From the NCBI GenBank assembly GCA_021107835.1, contig JAIOSD010000036.1:1-31489 (forward strand): a stretch of 31,489 nt of DNA. The letters are read 5' to 3'. Numbering within the stretch: position 1 is the first letter of the stretch; each line of letters begins with the position of its first letter. The notes beneath the pieces are model-generated. The model was not told where the DNA came from, did no database searches, and saw only the letters and a list, made by a program, of their open reading frames with translations. Shown in pieces: positions 16,327-23,864 of the stretch. This DNA is from an archaeon (GTDB taxonomy: Archaea; Nanobdellota; Nanobdellia; SCGC-AAA011-G17; PNOQ01). The translations under genes and the position numbers were made by a program.

Positions 16327-17966
16327 CTTATCCCAAACCTATCTAAAACTGCCTCCGGGTCCTTGTAATATTCATTAATTAATCCTTGAACAACATGAAA
16401 ATCAAAAATATGATTGGCAGTCATAGCATTCAAAAAGAGAGTTCTCTTCTTCCACTCTTCCATTATTTCTATCTCACCCATACCCAACTGATAAACTAAT
16501 TGTTTAAAGATATGGCTCTCAGAATTATAAACAAACTTATCTTCACCAGGATTCCAAATAAATGGTTTATTAAGAACATTCCCTTTTTTTTCATCAATAG
16601 AAATTATCTCAACAACTTCCTTTAATCTCCTAACATCTTTTCCTTTAACACGAGTAGAGGCCATAACTAAAACAACATCCATTGTTTCAACTAAAGATCC
16701 AGATAAATTAATAGGTTCGGTCTCCAATCTTTTTATCATAGTATCCACAGAGTTTGCATGCATTGTTCCAAAACTAGGGTGCCCAGATGCCATCCCCTGA
16801 AACAAAACATAAGCCTCTTTTCCTCTAATCTCCCCAACAATAACATAATTGGGATTCTGTCTAAAACTCTCCTTCAACAAATTAAACAAACTAACCTCGC
16901 CATATTTTTGCCCCACTAAATTAGCCAATCCGACCCCCTCTCTAGCAACAGAAGGCAACCAATTGCTATGTTCCAAATTCAACTCCCTAGTATCTTCGAT
17001 TGAAACAATTCTAGCAGAAGGAGGAATAAAAAAAGTCAAAGCATTCAAAAAAGTTGTTTTTCCAGAAGCAGTACCACCAATAAGCATAACATTCTTTTCA
17101 TGTTCTATTAACATCCAAAGATATGCTAAAATTTCTGAAGAGACAGTATTAAAATTAATTAATTTAGTTGGCGGCCAAGGATTCCTAGTAAATTTTCTAA
17201 TTGTAAAAGTTGGCCCCCTAGAAGAGATATCCTCGGTAAAGGTAGCATTAACCCTAGACCCATCAGGCAAAGCACCATCTAATAAAGGAGTAGCATAAGA
17301 AACATATTGCCCAGACCGCTCAGCCAACTTCTCAACAAAAGACGCCAAAAGTTTAATATCATTAAAAATAACATTAGTCTTCAAATTCCTATATTTTCTA
17401 TGCACAACATAAATTGGATGTTTTACCCCATTACATTCGATATCTTCTATAAAATAATCATTCATTAAAGGTTCAACACGATTTAATCCAACAAAATCCC
17501 TATAAATATAATACATTATTTTCAGATATGAATCCTTAGAAAGAGTTATCCTCAATTCATTTAATAACACTTTAGTATTTTTTTCTAAATATTCTATTAC
17601 TTTACCACCTTTTTTCATACCCAAATAACTTATGTTAACTAATTCTTGAATCCCATCCTCCAATAAATTTAAAACTTTTTTTTCGTACTTATCAAGTTCT
17701 GGTTCTTCAACTCTATAAATAACTTCCTTTAATTTAGGGTCCCAATATAAGTGGGCATAAGCATAAGGGGCAATTAACGGGTATTTAAAATTTATTTCTT
17801 GTTTTTTTACTTTAGGAAAGCTAGGTAACTCACCAGCAGGTTCTATCTTAAAAATAGTTTTTTCTTTATCAGGCATCTCTGGAAATTTCTTATCAACCAT
17901 TTCTGGAAGTCTGTTAATAGAACTTACTATAGATTTTTTACGTGGCAATTCAGGTAATTCTTTCAT
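16323..17966 (-). CDS. Type II/IV secretion ATPase (TadA/FlaI/GspE family)
   Basis: This hexameric ATPase powers pilus assembly at the cytoplasmic membrane. Walker A is GGTASGKTT (297-305), the Asp box EDTRE (324-328), Walker B VIVGEIRG (375-382) and the His box GHPSFGTMHAN (395-405); all are intact. The N-terminal domain (about 90-260) includes ECNGVKHPIYVVHR and PDGSRVNATF, as in archaeal relatives. The first 55 residues are unusual: a disordered stretch with four Pro-centred motifs (ELPELP, RLPEM, FPEMP, ELPSFPKV). Four-base overlaps at both ends couple it to a pilin upstream and a platform gene downstream. Its length is 547 residues. Confidence 0.96.
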   Translation of the reverse strand: MKELPELPRKKSIVSSINRLPEMVDKKFPEMPDKEKTIFKIEPAGELPSFPKVKKQEINFKYPLIAPYAYAHLYWDPKLKEVIYRVEEPELDKYEKKVLNLLEDGIQELVNISYLGMKKGGKVIEYLEKNTKVLLNELRITLSKDSYLKIMYYIYRDFVGLNRVEPLMNDYFIEDIECNGVKHPIYVVHRKYRNLKTNVIFNDIKLLASFVEKLAERSGQYVSYATPLLDGALPDGSRVNATFTEDISSRGPTFTIRKFTRNPWPPTKLINFNTVSSEILAYLWMLIEHEKNVMLIGGTASGKTTFLNALTFFIPPSARIVSIEDTRELNLEHSNWLPSVAREGVGLANLVGQKYGEVSLFNLLKESFRQNPNYVIVGEIRGKEAYVLFQGMASGHPSFGTMHANSVDTMIKRLETEPINLSGSLVETMDVVLVMASTRVKGKDVRRLKEVVEIISIDEKKGNVLNKPFIWNPGEDKFVYNSESHIFKQLVYQLGMGEIEIMEEWKKRTLFLNAMTANHIFDFHVVQGLINEYYKDPEAVLDRFGIR

Positions 17967-18472
17967 AGTTGTGTAATCGCAATCTGTATTGGATCTTCCC
18001 CCTTATTTAATATTGAAAATTTATGATCTCCAGATAACTTTTGAGGACCAGTATAAACAATATCTAATCCAATTGCATCATAATCCAAAGTTAAATAAAT
18101 TTCATACTTATCTTTTACTCCAGTTTTTTGGGTTAATATTTTTAAATTACCTTCATTAACAGTTTGACCAATCTCAGATATTATAGCCGAACTTTCCAAT
18201 TCCCAAGTTATTTCATCACTACCTTCATTTATAATAAAATCCCCCCTTCCAATGTTAATACTTACTATTCTTTGAGAACCAGGACCTTCATGGAAAACAT
18301 TTCTAATATTATTATCCAAAGTTATCATCAAATCCTTTGTTTGTCTAGAAGTGTAACTATCTTTCATCTTATTTATTGCAGGTAAACCAGCAGCAAGAAC
18401 TACAGTTAAAAGAACCACCCCCATAGCAATATACAAAATAGCAGAAACCCAAATACCACCGTCTTTCTTCAT
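17963..18472 (-). CDS. Pilin-like protein at the head of the ATPase operon
   Basis: This 169-residue protein opens MKKDGG and then IWVSAILYIAMGVVLLTVVLAAGLP, a class III leader with the hydrophobic pilin helix. The C-terminal domain is beta-rich and free of Cys, with INIGRGDFII and a closing ILNKGEDPIQIAI. It overlaps the ATPase gene by four bases and is therefore cotranscribed with the assembly machinery. TATA-like ATTTAAATA at 18494-18502 lies 26 bp before the ATG, making this the likely operon promoter and leaderless start. It could be a minor pilin. The exact cleavage site (after G5 or G6) is uncertain. Confidence 0.78.
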   Translation of the reverse strand: MKKDGGIWVSAILYIAMGVVLLTVVLAAGLPAINKMKDSYTSRQTKDLMITLDNNIRNVFHEGPGSQRIVSINIGRGDFIINEGSDEITWELESSAIISEIGQTVNEGNLKILTQKTGVKDKYEIYLTLDYDAIGLDIVYTGPQKLSGDHKFSILNKGEDPIQIAITQL

Positions 18473-18515
18473 ACTTTAAACCTAAGAAAATTCATTTAAA
18501 TAAGTTTCTAAAATT

Positions 18516-18534
18516 AAAGAAAAAAAAGAAAAAG
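18516..18534 (-). terminator. C-interrupted T-tract terminator after the main pilin gene
   Basis: Immediately after the stop at 18535 the minus strand reads C-T5-C-T8-C-T3. It separates the presumed major pilin transcript from the ATPase operon, whose own TATA box lies just beyond at 18494-18502. Confidence 0.6.
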
Positions 18535-18981
18535 TTATACTACTACTGATATTTCAACAGGACCACATTCAGTACTACATGCCCCATCATCACCCACAAC
18601 AGTAGGGATTACTCTAACGCTTTCAGCAAAACCATCAATCGGATGGGCATTATCTGTATCATAAGCACCTAAACCACCAGAAACCTCATAAACAGTTCCA
18701 ATTGTAGCCCCATCCGCATCTAAATCAACTGCATGTATTTGTGAAAAAACAGTAGAACCTTCATTTGTAATCGTTAATGCTGAACCAGCTATTCCACTAA
18801 GCGATATGTCTCCAACAGAAGCTAAACACTTATTTTCTGCTTCCACCATACAATCAGTATCATCAGTAGCATCTTCAACTGTTCCACTAATCCATGTAAT
18901 AACTAACACAGCAAGAACAATTGTAAAACCAATAATAAGCACAGTTGCAATTAATGGCGAAATACCTTTTTTATCTTTCAT
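18535..18981 (-). CDS. Type IV pilin, probable major subunit
   Basis: The start at ATG 18981 is chosen over the GTG at 18993 because the GTG overlaps the ribosome binding site GGAGGTG (18991-18997), and the ATG gives the leader MKDKKG before ISPLIATVLIIGFTIVLAVL. This is the archaeal pilin N-terminal (Pilin_N/DUF1628) signature. The 148-residue product has a beta-rich head with four Cys. It is the only pilin gene here with a strong Shine-Dalgarno and a strong T-tract terminator of its own, so it is the best candidate for the abundant subunit. Its first third is almost identical in DNA to the next pilin gene. Confidence 0.85.
   Translation of the reverse strand: MKDKKGISPLIATVLIIGFTIVLAVLVITWISGTVEDATDDTDCMVEAENKCLASVGDISLSGIAGSALTITNEGSTVFSQIHAVDLDADGATIGTVYEVSGGLGAYDTDNAHPIDGFAESVRVIPTVVGDDGACSTECGPVEISVVV
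18857..18974 (-). repeat. Near-identical pilin N-terminal DNA, copy 1
   Basis: This 118-bp block matches 19697-19814 at an offset of exactly 840 bp with only two mismatches; 97 bp (18871-18967) are identical. It encodes the pilin leader, hydrophobic helix and first acidic stretch. Flanking DNA in both genes is clearly diverged. Confidence 0.95.
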
Positions 18982-19040
18982 CAATATATACACCTCCTTT
19001 ATATTTTTTTTACGAATATATCTATCTATAATCTAAGACT
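18982..19040 (-). promoter_or_regulatory. Promoter and ribosome binding site of the main pilin gene
   Basis: On the minus strand, TATA-like AT-rich DNA at about 19015-19035 is followed by a leader that includes GGAGGTG at 18991-18997, about 11 bases before the ATG at 18981. The two in-frame GTG/TTG codons between them are poor start candidates. Confidence 0.6.
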
Positions 19041-19074
19041 AACGATATTTAAACTTTTTGGTTATTTTTAATAA

Positions 19075-19818
19075 TTAAAGAGGAATACAACACTCCCCAA
19101 AACCATTAGGGACACATTCAGTATTAGAAGCAGTTCCATCAACATCATACCCACTTGGTGGACAATCTGGACCAGCAGAACACCACCCAAGTCCCCCATT
19201 ACAACTTAATGTACACATTGGATTCAAAGCCCCATGAGAGTCATAAGGAGAACAAACATAATCCATAACAGTACAACCATCTGTTTTTAACTCACAATCC
19301 GCTATACAATTCGCACAAGTCTCACCCAACCAAGACTCACAAACACCATTTGGACAACTAAGAACAGGACCAGAAGAACCAACAACTTCTTCTTCAAACC
19401 CTTCACTACAAGAATTATCAGAACTACCAAAATAAGGAATTACTTTAACAGTAGTATATTCTGCAGAATTAGAATCAGTCCAAAAACCATAAGCACCAAT
19501 TGAAGGAACATTATCTGTAGCAGTAGCATCAATAGCACCACTAGAATCTAACCATAAAACCATAAAACCAAAATCTTGTCCACATTTATTAGTAACTTTA
19601 ACAGTAGTATCAGTAGTACCCCCATCATAACTTGCATCAACATCAACTTTTCCAACCAAATCTAAACATTTATTATTAAGATCAACAAGAACATCTGTAT
19701 CATCAGTAACATCTTCAACTGTTCCACTAATCCATGTAATAACTAACACAGCAAGAACAATTGTAAAACCAATAATAAGCACAGTTGCAATTAATGGCGA
19801 AATACCTCTTTTATTCAT
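19075..19818 (-). CDS. Type IV pilin with Cys-rich C-terminal domain
   Basis: I choose ATG 19818 (leader MNKRG) over the one at 19824: ATTTAAACTT at 19841-19850 is then 27 bp upstream, as for the other leaderless genes. The 247-residue protein has the same pilin N-terminal helix as its neighbour. A beta-rich middle and a 92-residue tail with 14 Cys follow, starting with a N-G-V-C-E-x-x-x-G-E-T-C-x-N-C-x-x-D-C motif seen in many archaeal and bacterial surface proteins. The tail should be disulfide-rich and exposed, so this may be an adhesive or tip pilin. It has no ribosome binding site and no strong terminator. Confidence 0.85.
   Translation of the reverse strand: MNKRGISPLIATVLIIGFTIVLAVLVITWISGTVEDVTDDTDVLVDLNNKCLDLVGKVDVDASYDGGTTDTTVKVTNKCGQDFGFMVLWLDSSGAIDATATDNVPSIGAYGFWTDSNSAEYTTVKVIPYFGSSDNSCSEGFEEEVVGSSGPVLSCPNGVCESWLGETCANCIADCELKTDGCTVMDYVCSPYDSHGALNPMCTLSCNGGLGWCSAGPDCPPSGYDVDGTASNTECVPNGFGECCIPL
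19697..19814 (-). repeat. Near-identical pilin N-terminal DNA, copy 2
   Basis: This is the second copy of the 118-bp block of 18857-18974, in the same orientation and reading frame. The mismatches are at 19709 and 19808. Confidence 0.95.
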
Positions 19819-19861
19819 AATCATTTTTTATTTTATCAGTATTTAAACTTTTCTACAAAGA

Positions 19862-20344
19862 TTAGCATTGAATTTCAATAAACTGTGATTGCTCAGTACA
19901 ATACTTAGTAGTACCACCAGCACTAATCATTGGAATAATTTCTAAATTCAACAAAGTTCCAAGCTCATCAATATTTGCTACAACACTTAATCTAGTACTA
20001 ACTCCTTGTTCAACCCCTTGGGCAATCTCTTGATTAAAAGTACTTTCATCTCCAACAACAACAGCTCTAAAACTACTTATTCTAATCTCTCCATCATTTT
20101 CAACACCAAATGAAATCATTCTACTATTAAGCCCATCATCTGTAGGACCATCAGTACACTCACCATCAGATAATCTAAAACTAACATCTTGCACACAAGC
20201 TTGATCAGCAGTAATTTCTGACTTTTCTAACTCATCCCCAATCAACTCACCATACCACCAAAAAATTAAAAATGCAATAACAACAACTAAAGCAACTAAC
20301 AAAACAGTTGCAATCAATGGTGAAAGTCCCTTTTTATTTATCAT
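19862..20344 (-). CDS. Type IV pilin-like protein
   Basis: The 160-residue product begins MINKKG, then LSPLIATVLLVALVVVIAFLIF. This is a class III leader of the same family as the two downstream pilins but with diverged DNA. A beta-rich head with four Cys follows, ending YCTEQSQFIEIQC, which suggests a C-terminal disulfide. It starts 17 bases after the stop of the upstream pilin gene and is probably on the same transcript. A pilin or minor pilin role is inferred from leader and context. Confidence 0.82.
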   Translation of the reverse strand: MINKKGLSPLIATVLLVALVVVIAFLIFWWYGELIGDELEKSEITADQACVQDVSFRLSDGECTDGPTDDGLNSRMISFGVENDGEIRISSFRAVVVGDESTFNQEIAQGVEQGVSTRLSVVANIDELGTLLNLEIIPMISAGGTTKYCTEQSQFIEIQC

Positions 20345-20361
20345 CTTCTTTTATTTATTAT

Positions 20362-20889
20362 TTAACATGGAGTATTTAAATCATTCGATAAAATAATTTT
20401 TCTATCATCACAATGCATTATTTCCAATTCAGGATCTGGCTTAATCCAAGGAACAATTTCTATTTTAGATGCAGCATCATTAGCACCAGCACCACTCACA
20501 CAATCAACAAAATCTTCTAAAGTAATATCAAACGAATACTTCTTATCTAACCTCAAAAGAAGATCACTACCAACACTAGGGGGTAAAGGAATAGCTCCAG
20601 AAATATATTCACACCACTGTTCTGCTAAAACATCAGTAGTAATTCCAATAGTTAGTTTCTGAATAGTAAAATCCCCATTATTAGTTATAGGTATTTTCAA
20701 TTCACCATTAGCTACACAAATATTCTCAACATCAACAGACAAAGAAACATCTTCACAATAATTAATATCTGGATCAAAATCCCAATCTTTAACCCTATCT
20801 ATTAAAGTAGGAATCACTATCATTGCAATAGAAATTGCAAAAGCAACAATCAAAACCCATGAAACAATTGGCGAAATACCTCTTTTCAT
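20362..20889 (-). CDS. Type IV pilin-like protein
   Basis: This 175-residue protein starts MKRG, then ISPIVSWVLIVAFAISIAMIVIP: class III leader plus pilin helix. The head is acidic, with six Cys (YCEDVSL, NICVANG, WCEYISG, DCVSG, HCDD, TPC), probably forming disulfides. A TATA-like element at about 20911-20920 lies 27 bp before the ATG. It is followed by another pilin gene after 17 bases. Function as a pilus subunit is inferred. Confidence 0.82.
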   Translation of the reverse strand: MKRGISPIVSWVLIVAFAISIAMIVIPTLIDRVKDWDFDPDINYCEDVSLSVDVENICVANGELKIPITNNGDFTIQKLTIGITTDVLAEQWCEYISGAIPLPPSVGSDLLLRLDKKYSFDITLEDFVDCVSGAGANDAASKIEIVPWIKPDPELEIMHCDDRKIILSNDLNTPC

Positions 20890-20931
20890 ATTAACAATAT
20901 TATTATTATCTTTTTATATACATTTCTATTT

Positions 20932-21579
20932 TTATCCAACAAATTGCTGGGTATTACCTGGAGATAAAAAAACATACTCTTCACCTACAACACCTACAGA
21001 ATACTCCCCTGGAAGCCCTTCAGTTCTTATAATCGCTTTAAATTCAGGAATAGTATCATCACTCAGATTAAAAGGATGCAAAATTCCAGCTATAGCAATA
21101 TCAAAAGGTTCATCACCAAAAGTTACTCCACTCCATCCCTCACCAAAGTTATCTGTAACCACAGGAACCTTATAAATAAATTCTGTTCCACCAACATTAA
21201 TTGTAACATCTTGTACCAACTCTTGACCAGCACCAAAGATATCTTCATCACCAACTACACTCCTAGTATCCAAATAACTTTTAACAGAAATACTAGTACC
21301 ATCACTATATACATAAAGCAAATTTAAATTTGGATTCCTTTTTCTAGCATACTCTAAAAAATCTTTTGTAAATTCATCTAATTTCTCTCTAACCAGCACC
21401 TTATCTTCCAAAGCATCATTCAAAACAAATACAGATTCAGTCATATAGTTCTCAGAAACATCATTAAAATCTTCCCATAAAACAGGTTCTTCAATACTAT
21501 TCACAGTATAAGTAACACCATATACAGCTAAAGAAATTATAACAGCTAATATCAAATAAAATTGTCCTTTTTTGTTCAT
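20932..21579 (-). CDS. Pilin-like protein at the distal end of the pilus locus
   Basis: The start is set at ATG 21579 (MNKKG) rather than the in-frame ATG at 21621. The leader is then placed directly before QFYLILAVIISLAVYGVTYTV, and ATTTAAAAGC at 21601-21610 falls 26 bp upstream. The 215-residue product has no Cys. Its head includes the segment YARKRNPNLNLLYVYSDGTS. It is the most upstream member of the eight leader-bearing genes. It differs from classical pilins in lacking the ISPL sequence after the cleavage site, so it may be an assembly factor or minor pilin. Confidence 0.75.
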   Translation of the reverse strand: MNKKGQFYLILAVIISLAVYGVTYTVNSIEEPVLWEDFNDVSENYMTESVFVLNDALEDKVLVREKLDEFTKDFLEYARKRNPNLNLLYVYSDGTSISVKSYLDTRSVVGDEDIFGAGQELVQDVTINVGGTEFIYKVPVVTDNFGEGWSGVTFGDEPFDIAIAGILHPFNLSDDTIPEFKAIIRTEGLPGEYSVGVVGEEYVFLSPGNTQQFVG

Positions 21580-21641
21580 AAAAATATAATTGAATACCAA
21601 ATTTAAAAGCTTTGCGTTCAAAACACTTCTTAAAAGTTTGT

Positions 21642-22682
21642 TTACTTCTTCAGATGAATATCCACTTGCGGAAATGGAATCTCAATTCCAGCCTTATTTA
21701 ATGAATTATATATCTTAGTATTTATTTCATCAATAGCATTAAACCGCTCTTCATAAGTATCAACATAAAAATAAGCCTTAAAATTCAAAGAAGAGTCAGC
21801 CATCTTCAAAAATCTAACCCTCGGTTCACGATCTTCATCAAGAACAACATTTTTAACAGTTTTAACTTCTTTCAGAACAATCTTCTTAACTTTTTCAATA
21901 TCAGAACCATAAGCAACCCCAAAAGGGATTACAACCCTAGATATAAGTTCAGGCAATGCAACATTTTGTATAGTACTTTCAGCTAACTTACTATTTGGAA
22001 CAATAATTAATTCATTATCAAATGTTAAAATCCTAGTGCTCCTCATACCAACTTTCAAAATCTTCCCCTTAGTATGGGCATCTAAATAAACTAAATCTCC
22101 TTTACTAACAGACTTATCTAAAATCATAGATGCACCAGAAAAGATATTAGCTAACACTGGTTGCAAAGCTAAAGCAACTGCCAAACCTGCAATTCCTAAT
22201 GCACCCATTAAAGGCAAAATTTCAACACCCCAAACACTCAAAACATAAAGCAGTACTAAAATAACTAATGCTATTTTTAAAACACTATGAACCAGAGTAA
22301 ACAAACTATCATCAAGTTTAGATTCAGTCCTAGCAACAAACTTCTTAAATGCCCTACCAAGCACCAAATCAGAAATTACATATATTAAATAACCAATTGA
22401 AAGCACAATTACAGTCAAAATAAGTTTGTTAAACATATCCAATACACCAACAGAAATACCTAAGTTAATTTGTCCCAATGTAACTCTTAAAGCAACAAAC
22501 AAAAGCAAGAGATTAATTGGAGCAGAAGATTCCTTTAATATAATATCATCAAGATTTGTTTTGGTTTTAAGTGTAATTTTTAAAAGTATTTTTTCTAAAA
22601 TAAAAAAAACAATCCTAAACACTAAAAAAAGTATAAAAAATAATACAAATGCTTCCACAAAAGGATTTGAAAAAAATGACAT
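21642..22682 (-). CDS. mscS: Small-conductance mechanosensitive channel (MscS family)
   Basis: MscS channels open under membrane tension and release solutes during osmotic downshock. The 346-residue protein has four N-terminal hydrophobic helices (about 10-32, 55-75, 85-108, 130-150). The pore helix is rich in Gly/Ala (MGALGIAGLAVALALQPVL, about 156-174). The beta domain contains KGDLVYLDAHTKGKILKVGM and the IIVPNSKL motif, and a C-terminal alpha/beta domain ends the protein. One more helix than the E. coli type is present. TATA-like TATTTAAAT at about 22702-22711 lies 25 bp upstream. It stands apart from the pilus operon (63 bp gap). Confidence 0.93.
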   Translation of the reverse strand: MSFFSNPFVEAFVLFFILFLVFRIVFFILEKILLKITLKTKTNLDDIILKESSAPINLLLLFVALRVTLGQINLGISVGVLDMFNKLILTVIVLSIGYLIYVISDLVLGRAFKKFVARTESKLDDSLFTLVHSVLKIALVILVLLYVLSVWGVEILPLMGALGIAGLAVALALQPVLANIFSGASMILDKSVSKGDLVYLDAHTKGKILKVGMRSTRILTFDNELIIVPNSKLAESTIQNVALPELISRVVIPFGVAYGSDIEKVKKIVLKEVKTVKNVVLDEDREPRVRFLKMADSSLNFKAYFYVDTYEERFNAIDEINTKIYNSLNKAGIEIPFPQVDIHLKK

Positions 22683-22712
22683 GATTAAACAATAAACATT
22701 CTATTTAAATAA

Positions 22713-23198
22713 TTAACGATTAAACTCTAAAATATCTCTAGCCAAATCATGCAGATCTGTAGTTTCTTTATACAACCTATCCCTATGCTTTTTAATTAAA
22801 TCCTTAATCAAATAATTATTATAAATTCTAAACAAAAAATCAGAAACAACCCCAGGCTGCCATTTTTTCCTATAGTCCAATAACACTTTCCCCATAAAAC
22901 TAACTCTAGCAGTACCACTAACCAAATTCTCAGAAACAGGAGTAATATATTGGAGGAAAAATGTAACAGTAAGTTGATATTTAAAGTAATCAGTTATATC
23001 TCTTTCACCAACAAACTTATACTCTATCTCCTTCCCCTTAGGTTTGTCTTTATCAGAGTGTTTCTTCTCATAAAAGTCATACTCACGATCCAATAAGGCC
23101 TGCTTTATCTCCTTATACAATCTATCAATATCAAAAACTCCCTTATGAAACAAGTGAAATCCACCAGCCTCATGAACATTTACTTCTCTATCAATCAT
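22713..23198 (-). CDS. Conserved-looking hypothetical protein
   Basis: This 161-residue soluble protein is rich in aromatic and charged residues. The centre (about 40-110) is predicted beta, with EYKFVGERDITDYFKYQLTV and FLQYITPVSENLVSGTARVS, and the C-terminus is a basic helix. I do not recognise a family. No signal peptide, membrane helix or metal motif is visible. A TATA-like TTAATAAAAC at 23221-23230 lies 27 bp before the ATG and overlaps the end of the CBS gene, so it can be transcribed on its own. A good start, the promoter and the coding-like composition support a real gene. Confidence 0.75.
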   Translation of the reverse strand: MIDREVNVHEAGGFHLFHKGVFDIDRLYKEIKQALLDREYDFYEKKHSDKDKPKGKEIEYKFVGERDITDYFKYQLTVTFFLQYITPVSENLVSGTARVSFMGKVLLDYRKKWQPGVVSDFLFRIYNNYLIKDLIKKHRDRLYKETTDLHDLARDILEFNR

Positions 23199-23230
23199 GA
23201 ACTAAAATCAATCTTTAACATTAATAAAAC

Positions 23231-23767
23231 TTACCCTTTACAAGAATCACATAACCAAGCATTCCCAACTTTCGTCAAAGGACCAAAAGATTTACAAGAA
23301 ACACATTTTCCTTCTAAATTCCCATTTAACATAGATTTTCTTTCACTCTCACGAATATCAAATTTCCCAACAACAATATCATATAACCCTGGTTGAATTG
23401 TCAAAATATCTTTATGAGTTAACATCCCAACAATAACACCCTTATCAACAACAGGAAGTCTTCTAACATCCTCTCGACTCATCAACAGCATAGCATCATA
23501 CAAATCCTCTTCAGGACCAACATAAATCGGTTTTTTGCTCATTAGTTTACCAATAGAAGTTTTCTTAATATCAATATTCTTAGCTAAAGCTTTAATCATC
23601 AAGTCTTTTTCAGTAACAATTCCAAGCAGTTTATCTTCTTCAATAATCAACAAACACCCAATACCTTCCTTCACCATCTTCCTAACACACTTAAATACAG
23701 ATTCATTCTGATTAACAAATACTGGATTCTTTGTCATAGCATCTGCGATTTTAATTCCTGTTTTCAT
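23231..23767 (-). CDS. CBS-domain pair protein with C-terminal zinc ribbon
   Basis: Two CBS domains (about 8-65 and 72-130) form a Bateman module that usually binds adenine nucleotides or related ligands. They show MTKNPVFV...GIGCLLIIEEDKLLGIVTEKDL and MSKKPIYV...RRLPVVDKGVIVGMLTHKDI. A C-terminal zinc ribbon has Cys 155, 158, 173 and 176. The combination is common in archaea and is thought to be regulatory, but the target is unknown. TATA-like DNA at 23786-23798 precedes the ATG. It lies head to head with the thermosome gene. Confidence 0.92.
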   Translation of the reverse strand: MKTGIKIADAMTKNPVFVNQNESVFKCVRKMVKEGIGCLLIIEEDKLLGIVTEKDLMIKALAKNIDIKKTSIGKLMSKKPIYVGPEEDLYDAMLLMSREDVRRLPVVDKGVIVGMLTHKDILTIQPGLYDIVVGKFDIRESERKSMLNGNLEGKCVSCKSFGPLTKVGNAWLCDSCKG

Positions 23768-23864
23768 GTTATATACTAAGTTACTTAAAATTAATAAGAT
23801 TATCTATTTTACAGAAAACCATAACATTTAAAAACAATTCAACTTTCAGAAAACTGATTTAAAA
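23768..23864. promoter_or_regulatory. Divergent promoter region, CBS protein / thermosome
   Basis: This 97-bp gap carries TTAATAAG-like DNA at 23786-23798 for the minus-strand gene and CATTTAAAAAC at 23825-23835 for the thermosome. The latter is about 35 bp from the ATG, so the thermosome mRNA may have a leader of about nine bases. No heat-shock operator could be recognised with confidence. Confidence 0.5.

Noticed and set aside
18982..18993. GTG start at 18993 for the main pilin
   Set aside because: The GTG is part of the ribosome binding site GGAGGTG, and the ATG at 18981 is correctly spaced and gives a standard leader.
21580..21621. Upstream ATG at 21621 for the distal pilin-like gene
   Set aside because: It would add 14 residues before the KKG leader and would be upstream of the TATA box at 21601-21610.
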